This document shows, piece by piece, positions 25,667 through 33,880 of a stretch of DNA of 64,000 nt (positions within the stretch are counted from its first letter, which is position 1; each line of letters begins with the position of its first letter). Made by a program: the position numbers and the translations under genes. The notes beneath the pieces are model-generated. The model saw nothing but the letters and a program-made list of their open reading frames with translations, did not search any database and was not told where the DNA came from. Source of the DNA: Blastocatellia bacterium. GTDB taxonomy: Bacteria > Acidobacteriota > Blastocatellia > UBA7656. The stretch spans positions 62,001 through 126,000 of the forward strand of contig DATENM010000105.1 of the NCBI GenBank assembly GCA_035275065.1, written 5' to 3'.

Positions 25667-28324
25667 ATGCTCAGTCACTTCGTTCAACTCTGGAGGCGGC
25701 TGCGGTATTACCGGTCCCGCGCCCGGTTCGACGCCGACCTCGACGAGGAGATGCGCTTTCACCTAGAGATGAAAATCGAAGAGAACCTTGCCGCCGGGAT
25801 GAACGAGCGAGAGGCGGTCAACGCGGCGCGGCGGCAGTTCGGCAACCCGACGTGGTTGAGAGAGGAGAGCAATCAAATGTGGAGCTTCCGGTCAATCGAA
25901 TCGCTGGCGCAGGATGTACGCTTCGGGCTGCGCATGATGGGGAAGAACCCGGGCTTCACGGCCATTGCCGTGTTCACGTTGGCCCTGGGCATCGGCGCCA
26001 ACACCGCCATCTTCACGGTCGTCAACTCACTACTGCTCCGCCCCTTGCCCTTTAATGACTCTGGGCGGCTGGTTCAGGTGTGGGAGGCGAGCGTCAAGCT
26101 GGGCCGCGGCGAAATGCCCGCCTCGTTCCCCAACTTTGCGGACTGGCGGGATCAGAACCATGTCTTCGACCAGACACTCGCTTACGCCGACTGGTCATTC
26201 AACCTCACAGGCACGGGCGAGCCCGAGCGTATCCGCAGCGCCATTGTTTCTCCGCCGTTCTTTGAGACGCTCGGCATTCGCCCGATTGCCGGTCGCGGCT
26301 TTGTCGCGGGAGAAGACCAGAAGGGCAAAGACGCAGTCGCGGTCATCAGCGAGCGCTTGTGGCGGCGGCGCTTCAACGCGGACCCGGAGATTGTCGGCAA
26401 GCCGATTGACCTCAATGGCGAGAGCTTTAGCGTGGTGGGCGTCATCGCGCCGATGCCTGAACTCCCTGGCATGTCGGACGAGACGGAGTTGTGGGTGCCG
26501 GTCTCGCACGGGTTCGGCTTCAACAACCGGCGGGGCCATTACCTCAACGTCATCGCGCGCCTGAAGCCGGGCGTCACGCGCGAGCAGGGGCAGGCTGACA
26601 TGGACGCCCTCGCCGGCGCGCTGGCCGCACAGTATCCTGAGGCCAATGCGGACCGCAGCATCAGGCTCGTGCCACTGCATGAGCAAATCGTCGGCGACGT
26701 CAGGCCCGCGCTGCTGGTGCTGCTGGGCGCCGTCATCGCCGTCCTGCTCATCGCTTCGGCCAACGTCGCCAGTATGCTGCTGGCGCGTGCCGCCAGCCGG
26801 CAAAAAGAGATCGCCATCCGCACCGCCCTGGGCGCCGGGCACTGGCGGCTCGTCCGGCAGTTGCTCACAGAGAGCCTCTTGCTGTCCATAGTTGGCGGCG
26901 GGCTCGGTTTGCTGCTGGCGCTCTGGGGAGTCGGCCTGCTCGTCTCGTCGAGCCCCGCCGACCTGCCGCGCATCAAGGAGGTCACGGTTGACGCCCGCGT
27001 GCTCGGCTTCACGCTGGCGGTGTCGCTGTTGACCGGAATCGTCTTCGGCTTCATGCCGGCGGTGCAAGCCTCGCGGACGGACCTTAACGAGACGTTGAAA
27101 GAGAGCGGCCGCAGCGTCACGGGCGGCGCTGCCCGCCGCCGCGCCCGCGGCCTGCTGGTAGTCTCCGAGATCGCGCTCTCGCTCGTGCTGCTGATCGGCG
27201 CCGGGCTGTTGATGCGCAGCTTCCTCAAGCTTCAGTCGGTGGATCCCGGCTTTAATCCCGAAAACGTGCTGACGATGCAGATCGACATGACCGGCCCAAA
27301 CTATCAGCGGGCGGCACCGGTCATCGCCTTTCACAACCAGTTGCTTGAGCGCGTGCGGGCGCTCCCCGGCGTGCAGTCGGCTGCAACGCGGTCGGCCGTG
27401 CCCATCGCCGCCGACGCATCATTCTCCTACTTGGCTTTCGCGATTGAGGGCCGCCCCCCGGAACCGGGAAACCGGCCCGTGGCTTTCTACAACGCGGTCA
27501 GCCCTAGCTTCTTCGAGACGATGCAGATTCCGGTGTTGAAGGGTCGCCCCTTCAACGAACACGACGTGCGGAAGGCACAGAACGTCATCATCATCAATGA
27601 GACGCTGGCGCGCCGCTTCTTCGCCGACGAGGAGCCCCTCGGCAAGCGCATGACGTTGAACGATGAGAACCCGAAGGAGGAAGACTGGGCGACAATCGTT
27701 GGGGTGGTCAAAGACACGAAGCCACGCGCGCTGGCCGGCGAAGCGGTCGCCGAGATGTACATGCCGTTCGACCAACAGCCCGAACCGTCGATGTCGCTGA
27801 TGATCCGCGCGGCGGGCAAGCCTGAGGGCATCGCCGCCGCCGTGCGCGGCGAGGTTCAGGGGCTCGACAAGAATCAGCCGGTCTATAGCGTCCGCACACT
27901 TGAGCATGTGCTGTCGGAGTCAGTCTCGACGCCCCGCTTCCGGACTTTTCTGCTGGGCGTGTTTGCGGCCGTCGCCTTGATCCTGGCGTCGGTGGGCATC
28001 TATGGCGTAATGAGCTACTCGGTGACGCAGCGGACGCACGAGATCGGCGTGCGCATGGCGCTAGGAGCGCAAACCGTTGACGTGCTGAACCTGGTCGTCG
28101 GGCAAGGAGCCCGACTGGCCGCAGCCGGCGTAGGCATCGGGCTGCTGGCCGCGCTCGCCTTGACGCGGCTGCTGAAGAGCCTACTGTTCGGCATCAGCGC
28201 GACCGACCCGGTGACCTTCGTAGCGGTCACCTTCCTGTTAGCCGGGGTGGCGCTGCTGGCGTGTTATCTGCCGGCGCGGCGCGCCAGCAAAGTCGATCCG
28301 ATGATCGCTCTGCGATACGAGTGA
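25667..28324 (+). CDS. ADOP-type duplicated FtsX/MacB permease (first copy)
   Basis: An 885-residue ABC-type permease. The N-terminal 80 residues are a helical domain particular to this family (F-D-A-D-L-D-E-E-M-R-F-H-L). Two MacB-PCD plus FtsX halves follow. The first helix is at about 97-117 (A-L-G-I-G-A-N-T-A-I-F). The first FtsX block begins near 346 with A-L-L-V-L-L-G-A-V-I. A middle helix lies near 495-515, and the second FtsX block near 760-880 (S-V-G-I-Y-G-V-M-S-Y; R-M-A-L-G-A). No ATPase is encoded nearby, which fits the 'orphan permease' name. The start at 25667 has GAGGAAAG just upstream. Confidence 0.9.
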   Translation: MLSHFVQLWRRLRYYRSRARFDADLDEEMRFHLEMKIEENLAAGMNEREAVNAARRQFGNPTWLREESNQMWSFRSIESLAQDVRFGLRMMGKNPGFTAIAVFTLALGIGANTAIFTVVNSLLLRPLPFNDSGRLVQVWEASVKLGRGEMPASFPNFADWRDQNHVFDQTLAYADWSFNLTGTGEPERIRSAIVSPPFFETLGIRPIAGRGFVAGEDQKGKDAVAVISERLWRRRFNADPEIVGKPIDLNGESFSVVGVIAPMPELPGMSDETELWVPVSHGFGFNNRRGHYLNVIARLKPGVTREQGQADMDALAGALAAQYPEANADRSIRLVPLHEQIVGDVRPALLVLLGAVIAVLLIASANVASMLLARAASRQKEIAIRTALGAGHWRLVRQLLTESLLLSIVGGGLGLLLALWGVGLLVSSSPADLPRIKEVTVDARVLGFTLAVSLLTGIVFGFMPAVQASRTDLNETLKESGRSVTGGAARRRARGLLVVSEIALSLVLLIGAGLLMRSFLKLQSVDPGFNPENVLTMQIDMTGPNYQRAAPVIAFHNQLLERVRALPGVQSAATRSAVPIAADASFSYLAFAIEGRPPEPGNRPVAFYNAVSPSFFETMQIPVLKGRPFNEHDVRKAQNVIIINETLARRFFADEEPLGKRMTLNDENPKEEDWATIVGVVKDTKPRALAGEAVAEMYMPFDQQPEPSMSLMIRAAGKPEGIAAAVRGEVQGLDKNQPVYSVRTLEHVLSESVSTPRFRTFLLGVFAAVALILASVGIYGVMSYSVTQRTHEIGVRMALGAQTVDVLNLVVGQGARLAAAGVGIGLLAALALTRLLKSLLFGISATDPVTFVAVTFLLAGVALLACYLPARRASKVDPMIALRYE

Positions 28325-28413
28325 GCCGGTTGTAAATCCTCCGGAAGCGATCATGGGATATGGACCAGCACCTGGTGGATGCCAGGATGATAAAACCATC
28401 CAAAGGCTCTGAC

Positions 28414-28446
28414 CGAAGACCACTGTCTCAGTGGTCTTCGTGTTTT
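28414..28446 (+). terminator. Terminator after the first ADOP permease
   Basis: A perfect 12-bp stem (28414-28425 and 28429-28440) with a TCT loop is followed by TGTTTTA. It lies about 90 bases after the permease stop. Confidence 0.75.
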
Positions 28447-28664
28447 AGACAGCAATGGGCAGGGAAGCTTGTTTTTTGAGGTAAGAGCGCCGACTTGTGA
28501 TTCGATGACGCTTGACCAGCCGGCACCTGGTAGTGGTGCTCAATAGATGAGAGATTTTCCATCTCCATAAAAGACTTCCTGCGCCCGGTTATCATCGGAA
28601 TGTGACGACAGGGGCTGGACTATCTCGCCTTTTCCTTCCTTTTCCAGTTTGTTGAATATTCCTC
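28447..28664. other. Spacer before the second PadR promoter
   Basis: This stretch between the terminator and the second padR promoter shows no gene, tRNA or clear repeat. Confidence 0.5.
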
Positions 28665-28711
28665 TTGCTTACCGAGAGGAGTGGCTGTATTATGCTCTCG
28701 GTAACCGAGAG
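28662..28711 (+). promoter_or_regulatory. Promoter and twin palindromic operators of the second padR
   Basis: TTGCTT (28665-28670) and TATTAT (28688-28693) are 17 bases apart. A perfect 17-base palindrome, CTCTCGGTAACCGAGAG, lies at 28695-28711. A partial copy (two mismatched arm positions) lies at 28662-28678, 33 bases away, on the same face of the helix. The first overlaps the -35 box and the second overlaps the start site and ribosome site, so a dimer pair would shut off both. Confidence 0.65.
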
Positions 28712-28717
28712 GAATAG

Positions 28718-29053
28718 ATGAGCAAACCATCAGATTTAGTTCAGGGCACGTTAGGCCTCCTGGTCTTGAAGATCCTGGCTTTGGAATCCCTCAATGGCTG
28801 GGCCATCAGTCTGCGCCTGAAACAAGTTTCAGGCGATGTCTTACAGGTCAGCGATGGATCACTCTACCCGACATTGCATAAGCTCGAGCAAGAGGGTTGG
28901 ATCAAGGCCGAATGGAAACCCAGTGAGAATAACCGCCGCGCCAAGTATTACTCTTTGACGCGACTCGGGCGGAAGGAGCTCGAAAAAGAGGTAGCAAACT
29001 GGCGACGGCTGTCGGCTGCCATTACCCAAGTCGTCGAGTTGAAGGGAGTTTGA
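28718..29053 (+). CDS. PadR-family transcriptional regulator (second copy)
   Basis: A 111-residue PadR repressor, clearly related to the copy at 25314 but diverged. It shows G-T-L-G-L-L-V-L-K-I-L, then D-G-S-L-Y-P-T-L-H-K-L-E in the wing and K-Y-Y-S-L-T-R-L-G-R-K-E-L in the last part. Its ribosome site (GAGAGG) lies within the second operator palindrome, so autoregulation is very likely. The permease gene starts 3 bases after the stop. Confidence 0.92.
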   Translation: MSKPSDLVQGTLGLLVLKILALESLNGWAISLRLKQVSGDVLQVSDGSLYPTLHKLEQEGWIKAEWKPSENNRRAKYYSLTRLGRKELEKEVANWRRLSAAITQVVELKGV

Positions 29054-29056
29054 GAG

Positions 29057-31726
29057 ATGCGCCTGCAACACTGGTTTTACACTTTGCCGCTCCGCCTGAG
29101 GTCCCTGCTACGTCATCGCCAAGTCGAACAGGAACTGGACGAGGAACTCCGCTATCATCTCGACCGACAAATCGAGGAAAACCTCGCCAGAGGGATGAAT
29201 GCACAAGAGGCGCGCTATGCCGCCCTCCGGGCTATGGGCGGAATGGAACAGCATAAGGAGGCGTGCCGAGATATGCGACGGGTAAACCTCATTCAAGATT
29301 TTTTGCAGGATTTACGCTATGGATTGAGAGTGCTTGCCAGGAGCACGACTTTTACCGCGGTTGCGGTGCTCACCCTAGCCCTGGGAATCGGGGCGACCAC
29401 GGCGGTCTTCAGCGTGATCTACGGCGTGCTGCTTCGCCCATTACCCTACAAGGAGCCTGAACGCATCATCACGATTTGGGAACCTTCCAGGGGCGGGCAC
29501 ACGCTGGGGCTAACCGACGTTGAGTTCTTCGACATCCGTGACCGCAACCAGGTTTTTGAAGAGGTCGCCGCCTACGCCACTGGCGCCACTAACTTTACTG
29601 GCGCCGGCGAGCCCGAGCGCGTCACCGCAACGTGGGTGTCAGCGGACTTTTTCCCGGTGCTTGGCGTCCAGCCGGTTCTGGGCCGCGTCCTCATGGCTGA
29701 AGACGACAAGCCGGACCCTGCCCGGGTCGTGGTATTAAGTTATGGGCTATGGCAACGGCGATTTGGCGCTGACCAGGGCGTCATTGGCCGACAGGTGAGC
29801 CTCAACGGCAACAGCCGCACCGTCATCGGCGTTATGCCGCGAGGCTTCCAGTTTGTGAGCCCTGAAGTGGAGATGTGGCTGCCGCTGGGACTCGACCCCG
29901 CTAATGTGGAACCGGGTTCCCGCTCCTATGATGCCATCGGGCGGCTCAGGCCAGGGGTGACACTGACGCAGGCACGGGTGGAGCTGAATGGGATCGCCGC
30001 GCAACTGGCCGTGGAGTACAAAACAAGGTTTCCCAAGGGTGCCAACGCAACCTCGAGCTTGAATCTGATCCCCCTACAGGAGTTGATTGTCGGAGACGTC
30101 CGCCCGGCGCTCCTCCTGTTGCTTGTGTCAACCGCCTTTGTACTGATCATTGCCTGTGCCAACGTCGCCAACCTACAGCTGGCGCGCGGCGAGGCGCGGC
30201 AAAAAGAAATGGCTCTCCGTCTGGCTTTGGGCGCCAATCGCCTCCGCGTCGTTCGACAGCTTTTAACGGAAAGCCTGATCCTCAGCGTCCTGGGCGGGGT
30301 TATGGGGTTGTTGCTGGCCTACTGGGGAGTTGGCGCTCTGCTTGCCCTGGCGCCAGCGAGCCTGCCGCGCACAGGCGAGATCGGTATTAACAGCACGGTG
30401 CTTCTTTTCACGCTCGCGGTCTCACTGATGGCGGGAATTGTTTTTGGGCTGGCGCCCGGGCGGCGATTGTCAAACCCCGATCTGCACGCCGCGCTCAAAG
30501 AAGGTGGCAGAGCAACGGCTGGGAATTCAGGCCGCCGTACGCGCCACCTGCTGGTGATCTCCGAACTCGCCCTGGCGGTGGTGTTACTGGCGGGCGCGGG
30601 GCTCACGATCAGGAGCTTCATACGTTTGCTCAACGTCGACCCTGGTTTCGACCCGCGGAACGTGCTGACGGCGCGCATCAGCCTGCCGCAGTCGAAGTAC
30701 CCACAACCTCAACAGGTGAACGCCTTCTACAAGCAATTGCTTGAGCGGGTGGGAACGGCGTCTGGGGTAGAGGCCGCTGGTACAGCGACCGTTCTACCGC
30801 TGAGCGGGCTGAATTCAAACGCCTCTTTCGAGATCGAAGGGAGGCCACGCGCCTCTGACGCGGTCGCGCAGAACGCCGACTACCGCATGGTGAGTTCAGA
30901 TTACTTTCGCGCTATGGGCATCCCTCTGCTTCAGGGACGATATTTTGAGGCGTCGGATCAGGAAGGCGCGCCGGGTGTTGTCATCATCAACGAGAGCATG
31001 AAGCATGAGTTCTGGCCTGACGAGGAGGCGCTCGGCAAGCGGATCAACATGGGTGCACCTGGCAGCCCCTGGCTGACGATCATCGGCATCATAAAAGATG
31101 TGAAACACAAGGCGTTAGACGCCACGTCGAAACCGGAGCTCTATTTTCTACATTCCCAGAACGCCGACAAAGCCCTGGGGGTGTACCGCTCCATGATGCT
31201 TGCGGTGCGCGGCACTGGCGATCCGCTGGCCCTCACAGGAGTCGTCAAAAGTGCCGTGCAGGCAATCGATAAAGACGTGCCGGTCGCCAGGGTTGAGACG
31301 ATGGGGAGCGCACTATCAACCTCGGTTGCTCAGCCGCGCTTCACCATGTTGTTGCTAGCGATATTCGCTGGCGCGGCGCTGGCGCTGGCGGCGGTGGGGA
31401 TTTACGGCTTGATGGCTTACTCGGTCGGTCAGCGAAAGCATGAAATCGGTATCCGCATGGCGCTCGGAGCGCAGGGAGGCGATGTCGTTAGGCTGATCGT
31501 CGGGCAAGGGCTAGGAATGGCCGTCATCGGTATAGGAGTCGGCCTCGGACTGGCATTGGCACTGACTCGTGTGATGTCAGGACTGCTCTTCGAGATTAGC
31601 ACCACTGATACGTTGACGTTCGTTGTGATTGCGCTGCTGCCGCTGGCGGTAGCGCTGGCAGCCAGTCTTGTGCCTGCCTGGAGGGCGCTTAAAGTAGATC
31701 CGATGACGGCGCTGAGGTACGAGTAG
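29057..31726 (+). CDS. ADOP-type duplicated FtsX/MacB permease (second copy)
   Basis: An 889-residue paralogue of the permease at 25667 with the same order: helical N-terminus with Q-E-L-D-E-E-L-R-Y-H-L, first helix near 97-117, first FtsX block near 350-500, second MacB-like periplasmic part, and last FtsX block with A-V-G-I-Y-G-L-M-A-Y. Both proteins share R-M-A-L-G-A and V-G-Q-G near the C-terminus. It is a duplicate or independently gained pair. Genes end 37 bases before an integrase relic. Transported substrate unknown; lipids, peptides or drugs are all handled by MacB-like proteins. Confidence 0.9.
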   Translation: MRLQHWFYTLPLRLRSLLRHRQVEQELDEELRYHLDRQIEENLARGMNAQEARYAALRAMGGMEQHKEACRDMRRVNLIQDFLQDLRYGLRVLARSTTFTAVAVLTLALGIGATTAVFSVIYGVLLRPLPYKEPERIITIWEPSRGGHTLGLTDVEFFDIRDRNQVFEEVAAYATGATNFTGAGEPERVTATWVSADFFPVLGVQPVLGRVLMAEDDKPDPARVVVLSYGLWQRRFGADQGVIGRQVSLNGNSRTVIGVMPRGFQFVSPEVEMWLPLGLDPANVEPGSRSYDAIGRLRPGVTLTQARVELNGIAAQLAVEYKTRFPKGANATSSLNLIPLQELIVGDVRPALLLLLVSTAFVLIIACANVANLQLARGEARQKEMALRLALGANRLRVVRQLLTESLILSVLGGVMGLLLAYWGVGALLALAPASLPRTGEIGINSTVLLFTLAVSLMAGIVFGLAPGRRLSNPDLHAALKEGGRATAGNSGRRTRHLLVISELALAVVLLAGAGLTIRSFIRLLNVDPGFDPRNVLTARISLPQSKYPQPQQVNAFYKQLLERVGTASGVEAAGTATVLPLSGLNSNASFEIEGRPRASDAVAQNADYRMVSSDYFRAMGIPLLQGRYFEASDQEGAPGVVIINESMKHEFWPDEEALGKRINMGAPGSPWLTIIGIIKDVKHKALDATSKPELYFLHSQNADKALGVYRSMMLAVRGTGDPLALTGVVKSAVQAIDKDVPVARVETMGSALSTSVAQPRFTMLLLAIFAGAALALAAVGIYGLMAYSVGQRKHEIGIRMALGAQGGDVVRLIVGQGLGMAVIGIGVGLGLALALTRVMSGLLFEISTTDTLTFVVIALLPLAVALAASLVPAWRALKVDPMTALRYE

Positions 31727-31763
31727 TCGGCGAGGTTATTGGACGGGTCAGCTGCGAGTCCGT

Positions 31764-31952
31764 TTGAGCACCCGGCTCATATGCGAGATGCTCAAGGTGA
31801 TCCCCGTTATAGGCCACAAGACGACGACGATGACCGAGAGGTATGCGCATGCCACTGACGAAGGCAAGAGAAGGGCAGTGGAAGCGATCCAGTCAGGATC
31901 GAGAGTCATTGCCACAAATTTGCCACAGTGGAAGGTGGCGGTGAGCGCCTGA
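31764..31952 (+). pseudogene. Tyrosine recombinase (phage integrase) C-terminal relic
   Basis: The frame reads V-I-G-H-K-T-T-T-M-T-E-R-Y-A-H-A-T-D-E followed by A-V-E-A-I. This is the end of a tyrosine recombinase, with the conserved G-H-K/x-T and the catalytic Tyr in R-Y-A-H. The catalytic domain upstream (the R...HxxR part) is missing; the frame just before it is unrelated and reaches the permease stop. It lies 36 bases before the tRNA 3' end, exactly where island integrases sit. It is a remnant and cannot be active. Confidence 0.75.
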
Positions 31953-31988
31953 GGTCGTAAATCGTTGGAAAGATTTTGGAAAGATTAG

Positions 31989-32061
31989 TGGCCCCTGGAG
32001 GATTCGAACCTCCAACCAACGGATTATGAGTCCGCTGCTCTGACCATTGAGCTAAGGGGCC
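31989..32061 (-). tRNA. tRNA-Ile2 (anticodon CAU, lysidine type)
   Basis: A 73-base tRNA on the minus strand. The acceptor pairs are GGCCCCT with AGGGGCC. The D arm is AGCTCAATGGTCAGAGC, the anticodon loop CTCATAA gives CAU, and the T arm has GGTTCGAATCC. The body closely resembles known CAU isoleucine tRNAs that read AUA after lysidine modification (GGCCCCTTAGCTCA start), more than Met tRNAs. CCA is not encoded. It is the likely integration site of the island to its left. Confidence 0.88.
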
Positions 32062-32084
32062 GGCAACAAGATACTTGATTGAAA

Positions 32085-32152
32085 CATTTACAGGCTCCGT
32101 AAGGCTTTTCTGCCGGCTGCAATACCGGCGGCTACTACGGAGGCTGAATGTT
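32085..32152. repeat. Imperfect hairpin downstream of Hsp20 leader region
   Basis: AAACATTTACAGGCTCCGTA pairs (with one bulge) with TACGGAGGCTGAATGTTT. An inner GCCGG/CCGGC stem is nested inside. It lies just upstream of the tRNA and may be a terminator or a small palindromic element. Confidence 0.45.
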
Positions 32153-32318
32153 TGAAAACTTCATCAAAGAGCTTCAGGCTCTCTCCGCGAACCTCTCGCC
32201 GTTGACGGTCGGGCGCGACCGGCTCACAACTGGCCGCTGCTTACGGCTGGGGAAAGAAACTATACCAATAAAGGCAAGTCTGAATCAATTTGTCGTCGGA
32301 ATAGGCGTATCCATCTGA
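32148..32318 (+). CDS. Possible 56-residue protein, unknown
   Basis: An ATG at 32148 with GGAGG 4 bases upstream opens a 56-codon frame (M-F-E-N-F-I-K-E-L-Q-A-L-S-A), closed at TGA 32316-32318. The N-terminus looks like an amphipathic helix. The second half has no obvious domain. The good ribosome site supports it; the hairpin overlapping the start and the lack of a family speak against it. Confidence 0.3.
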   Translation: MFENFIKELQALSANLSPLTVGRDRLTTGRCLRLGKETIPIKASLNQFVVGIGVSI

Positions 32319-32385
32319 CAGCCTTCGACCCCTAGCCGCTCAATCCGGGCAAGAACAGGGCTTTGCCTATGATCAAAAAAAATAT

Positions 32386-32414
32386 TTGACAATCAGTCGC
32401 TCATATTTTATATT
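32386..32414 (+). promoter_or_regulatory. Sigma70-type promoter of hsp20
   Basis: TTGACA at 32386-32391 is separated by 17 bases from TATATT at 32409-32414. The hsp20 start codon is 95 bases further, so a leader of about 88 bases is expected. No CIRCE or sigma32 box is seen, so heat control would act elsewhere. Confidence 0.6.
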
Positions 32415-32508
32415 AGCTTTATCAGAAGATAATGAGAGTTGAATTCGGCAGATCGTACAGACAGCCGCCGAATTGGCTCAATCGAGATTAAAAGGGAGGT
32501 TTAGAATT

Positions 32509-32988
32509 ATGGCGAAGACTGGAACTCAGATGGCCCAGGCGAGGGCCGCGCGGAATTTCTCGACGTTCGACCCGCTGCGCGAGATGATGGAGTTGCAGCG
32601 CAGCATCAACCAGCTTTTCAATACCGGCAGAACGACCGGTGATGATGTGGCGCTGAGCGCCTGGACGCCGGCGGTCGATATTTTCGAGGGTGACAACGAG
32701 TACCTCATCAAGCTGGAGTTGCCCGAAGTGACGCGCGACGACGTCAAGGTCAACCTGAACGATCAGACGCTGACCATCAGCGGCGAGCGCAAGATCGAAA
32801 ACGAAGACAAGCGCGACGGCTATCATCGCATCGAGCGCAGCTATGGCCAGTTCTACCGCTCGTTCACCTTGCCGCCCAACGTCAACGCGGAAGCCATCAA
32901 CGCGCAGTTCAAGGACGGCGTCTTGCGGCTGACGCTGCCGAAGCGCGAAGAGGCCAAGCCGAAGCAGATCGCTGTACAGGTCAGCTAA
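32509..32988 (+). CDS. Hsp20/alpha-crystallin small heat-shock protein
   Basis: A 159-residue small heat-shock chaperone. The variable N-terminus (1-45) has M-E-L-Q-R-S-I-N-Q-L-F. The alpha-crystallin domain runs from about 46 to 145 (W-T-P-A-V-D-I-F-E; L-E-L-P-E-V; G-V-L-R-L-T-L-P-K). The C-terminus ends in K-Q-I-A-V-Q, an IxI/V-like anchoring motif. It binds unfolding proteins in the cytosol in large oligomers. The start at 32509 is fixed by AGGGAGGT at 8 bases upstream; an in-frame ATG 12 codons earlier lacks one. It has its own promoter and precedes a GC palindrome. Confidence 0.95.
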   Translation: MAKTGTQMAQARAARNFSTFDPLREMMELQRSINQLFNTGRTTGDDVALSAWTPAVDIFEGDNEYLIKLELPEVTRDDVKVNLNDQTLTISGERKIENEDKRDGYHRIERSYGQFYRSFTLPPNVNAEAINAQFKDGVLRLTLPKREEAKPKQIAVQVS

Positions 32989-33004
32989 CCTAACCTGAAG
33001 AAGG

Positions 33005-33115
33005 GCGACGCGGCGACGCGGGGACCGAGGCGACGCGGCGAGAAGAACGGATCATCTCTCTTTCGCCGCGTCTCCCCTTCACCGCGTCGCCGCGGCCCCG
33101 CGTCCGCGTTTCCCC
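33005..33115. repeat. GCGACGCGG-type long imperfect palindrome
   Basis: The left part (33005-33041) contains repeated GCGACGCGG words and the right part (33061-33115) the complementary CCGCGTCGC words, about 20 bases apart. It lies just after hsp20. Related sequence is found at 7692-7728 and, inside a gene, at 36840-36870. Confidence 0.65.
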
Positions 33116-33273
33116 TTTCCGCTTCTGCTTGACTTTCCCCGCACCGCCAGCGTATAACCACGGCTGCCCCACTTCATCAATGCGACAAATATGACTCGGA
33201 GGCCAACGAAGCGCTTCGAGCGTCTGTTTTCTTGGCGCCATCGGGGATGGGACATCTTAGGTTGGGGAAAGTT

Positions 33274-33705
33274 ATGGGAATATTGAAGGGGAATCTCGTG
33301 AAGTCCGAAAGTGGCGGTTCAGACATGGGGCTGATTGGTCGCGGTATCGAAGTGTCGGGCGACATTTTCTTTTCAGATCAGCTTCGGGTTGACGGTAAAG
33401 TAGATGGCAAGATCGCTTCCGACAGTGGCACACTGGTCATTGGCGAATCGGGCCGCCTCGAAGCTCAGGTCGATGTCGGCACCTGCATCATTCAAGGCGC
33501 GCTGCACGGCAACCTGATCGCCAAGACCAAAGTCGAGATCCACAAGTCGGGCCGCGTGCATGGCGACTTGATTACGCCTGTGCTGTTGATCGAAGAAGGC
33601 GCTCTCTTCAACGGCGCCATCAAGATGGGCCAGGAGAGCGGCAGCCGCAAGCTCGAAGAAGTGCCGCCGTCGAGCGCCGTCCCGCGCCAGGCCAAGGGCG
33701 CCTAA
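33274..33705 (+). CDS. Bactofilin (polymer-forming cytoskeletal protein)
   Basis: A 143-residue bactofilin. The core beta-helix (about 30-115) begins I-E-V-S-G-D-I and shows the repeating V-x-G-x-I/V-x-G pattern (L-R-V-D-G-K-V-D-G-K-I; I-I-Q-G-A-L-H-G-N-L). Short charged tails flank it. Bactofilins polymerise without nucleotide and scaffold cell-wall enzymes or stalks. The start at 33274 (M-G-I-L-K-G-N-L) follows GGGGAAAG; upstream in-frame ATGs are possible but the N-terminal M-G-I-L is common. It stands alone between palindromes and pyrF. Confidence 0.88.
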   Translation: MGILKGNLVKSESGGSDMGLIGRGIEVSGDIFFSDQLRVDGKVDGKIASDSGTLVIGESGRLEAQVDVGTCIIQGALHGNLIAKTKVEIHKSGRVHGDLITPVLLIEEGALFNGAIKMGQESGSRKLEEVPPSSAVPRQAKGA

Positions 33706-33880
33706 CGCGCCGCCCGCGCTTAACGCAAAACCCGCTATCCATACTCGCACGACGCCACGCGCGCCGTGCGTTTGCTTGTGCCTGCCGCTGCTTGAACGCG
33801 CCGCGCCGCTCCACTATAGTCGAAGCAGCCGCGCCTATGGGGATTGGCCCGGCGCGGCGTTCCGATAATACGAGTCTCGA

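Larger units (their letters stand above)
14575..32061. mobile_element. Probable tRNA-Ile2-integrated genomic island (decayed)
   Basis: The region is bounded by an intact tRNA-Ile2 gene at its right end and a copy of that tRNA's 3' half at its left end. A tyrosine-recombinase C-terminal relic lies 36 bases from the tRNA. Cargo covers several regulators (LuxR, MarR, two PadR), two ADOP permeases, a transglycosylase, a permuted flavoprotein and other enzymes. No conjugation, replication or intact integrase gene is seen, so if it was mobile it is now fixed. The four mismatches between the two repeats suggest an old event. The bounding pattern is seen in the sequence; the mobility is inferred. Confidence 0.6.

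Noticed and set aside
26195..27334. A 379-codon minus-strand frame within the first ADOP permease
   Set aside because: The opposite strand holds the permease with all expected helices; the antisense product is low-complexity and charged.
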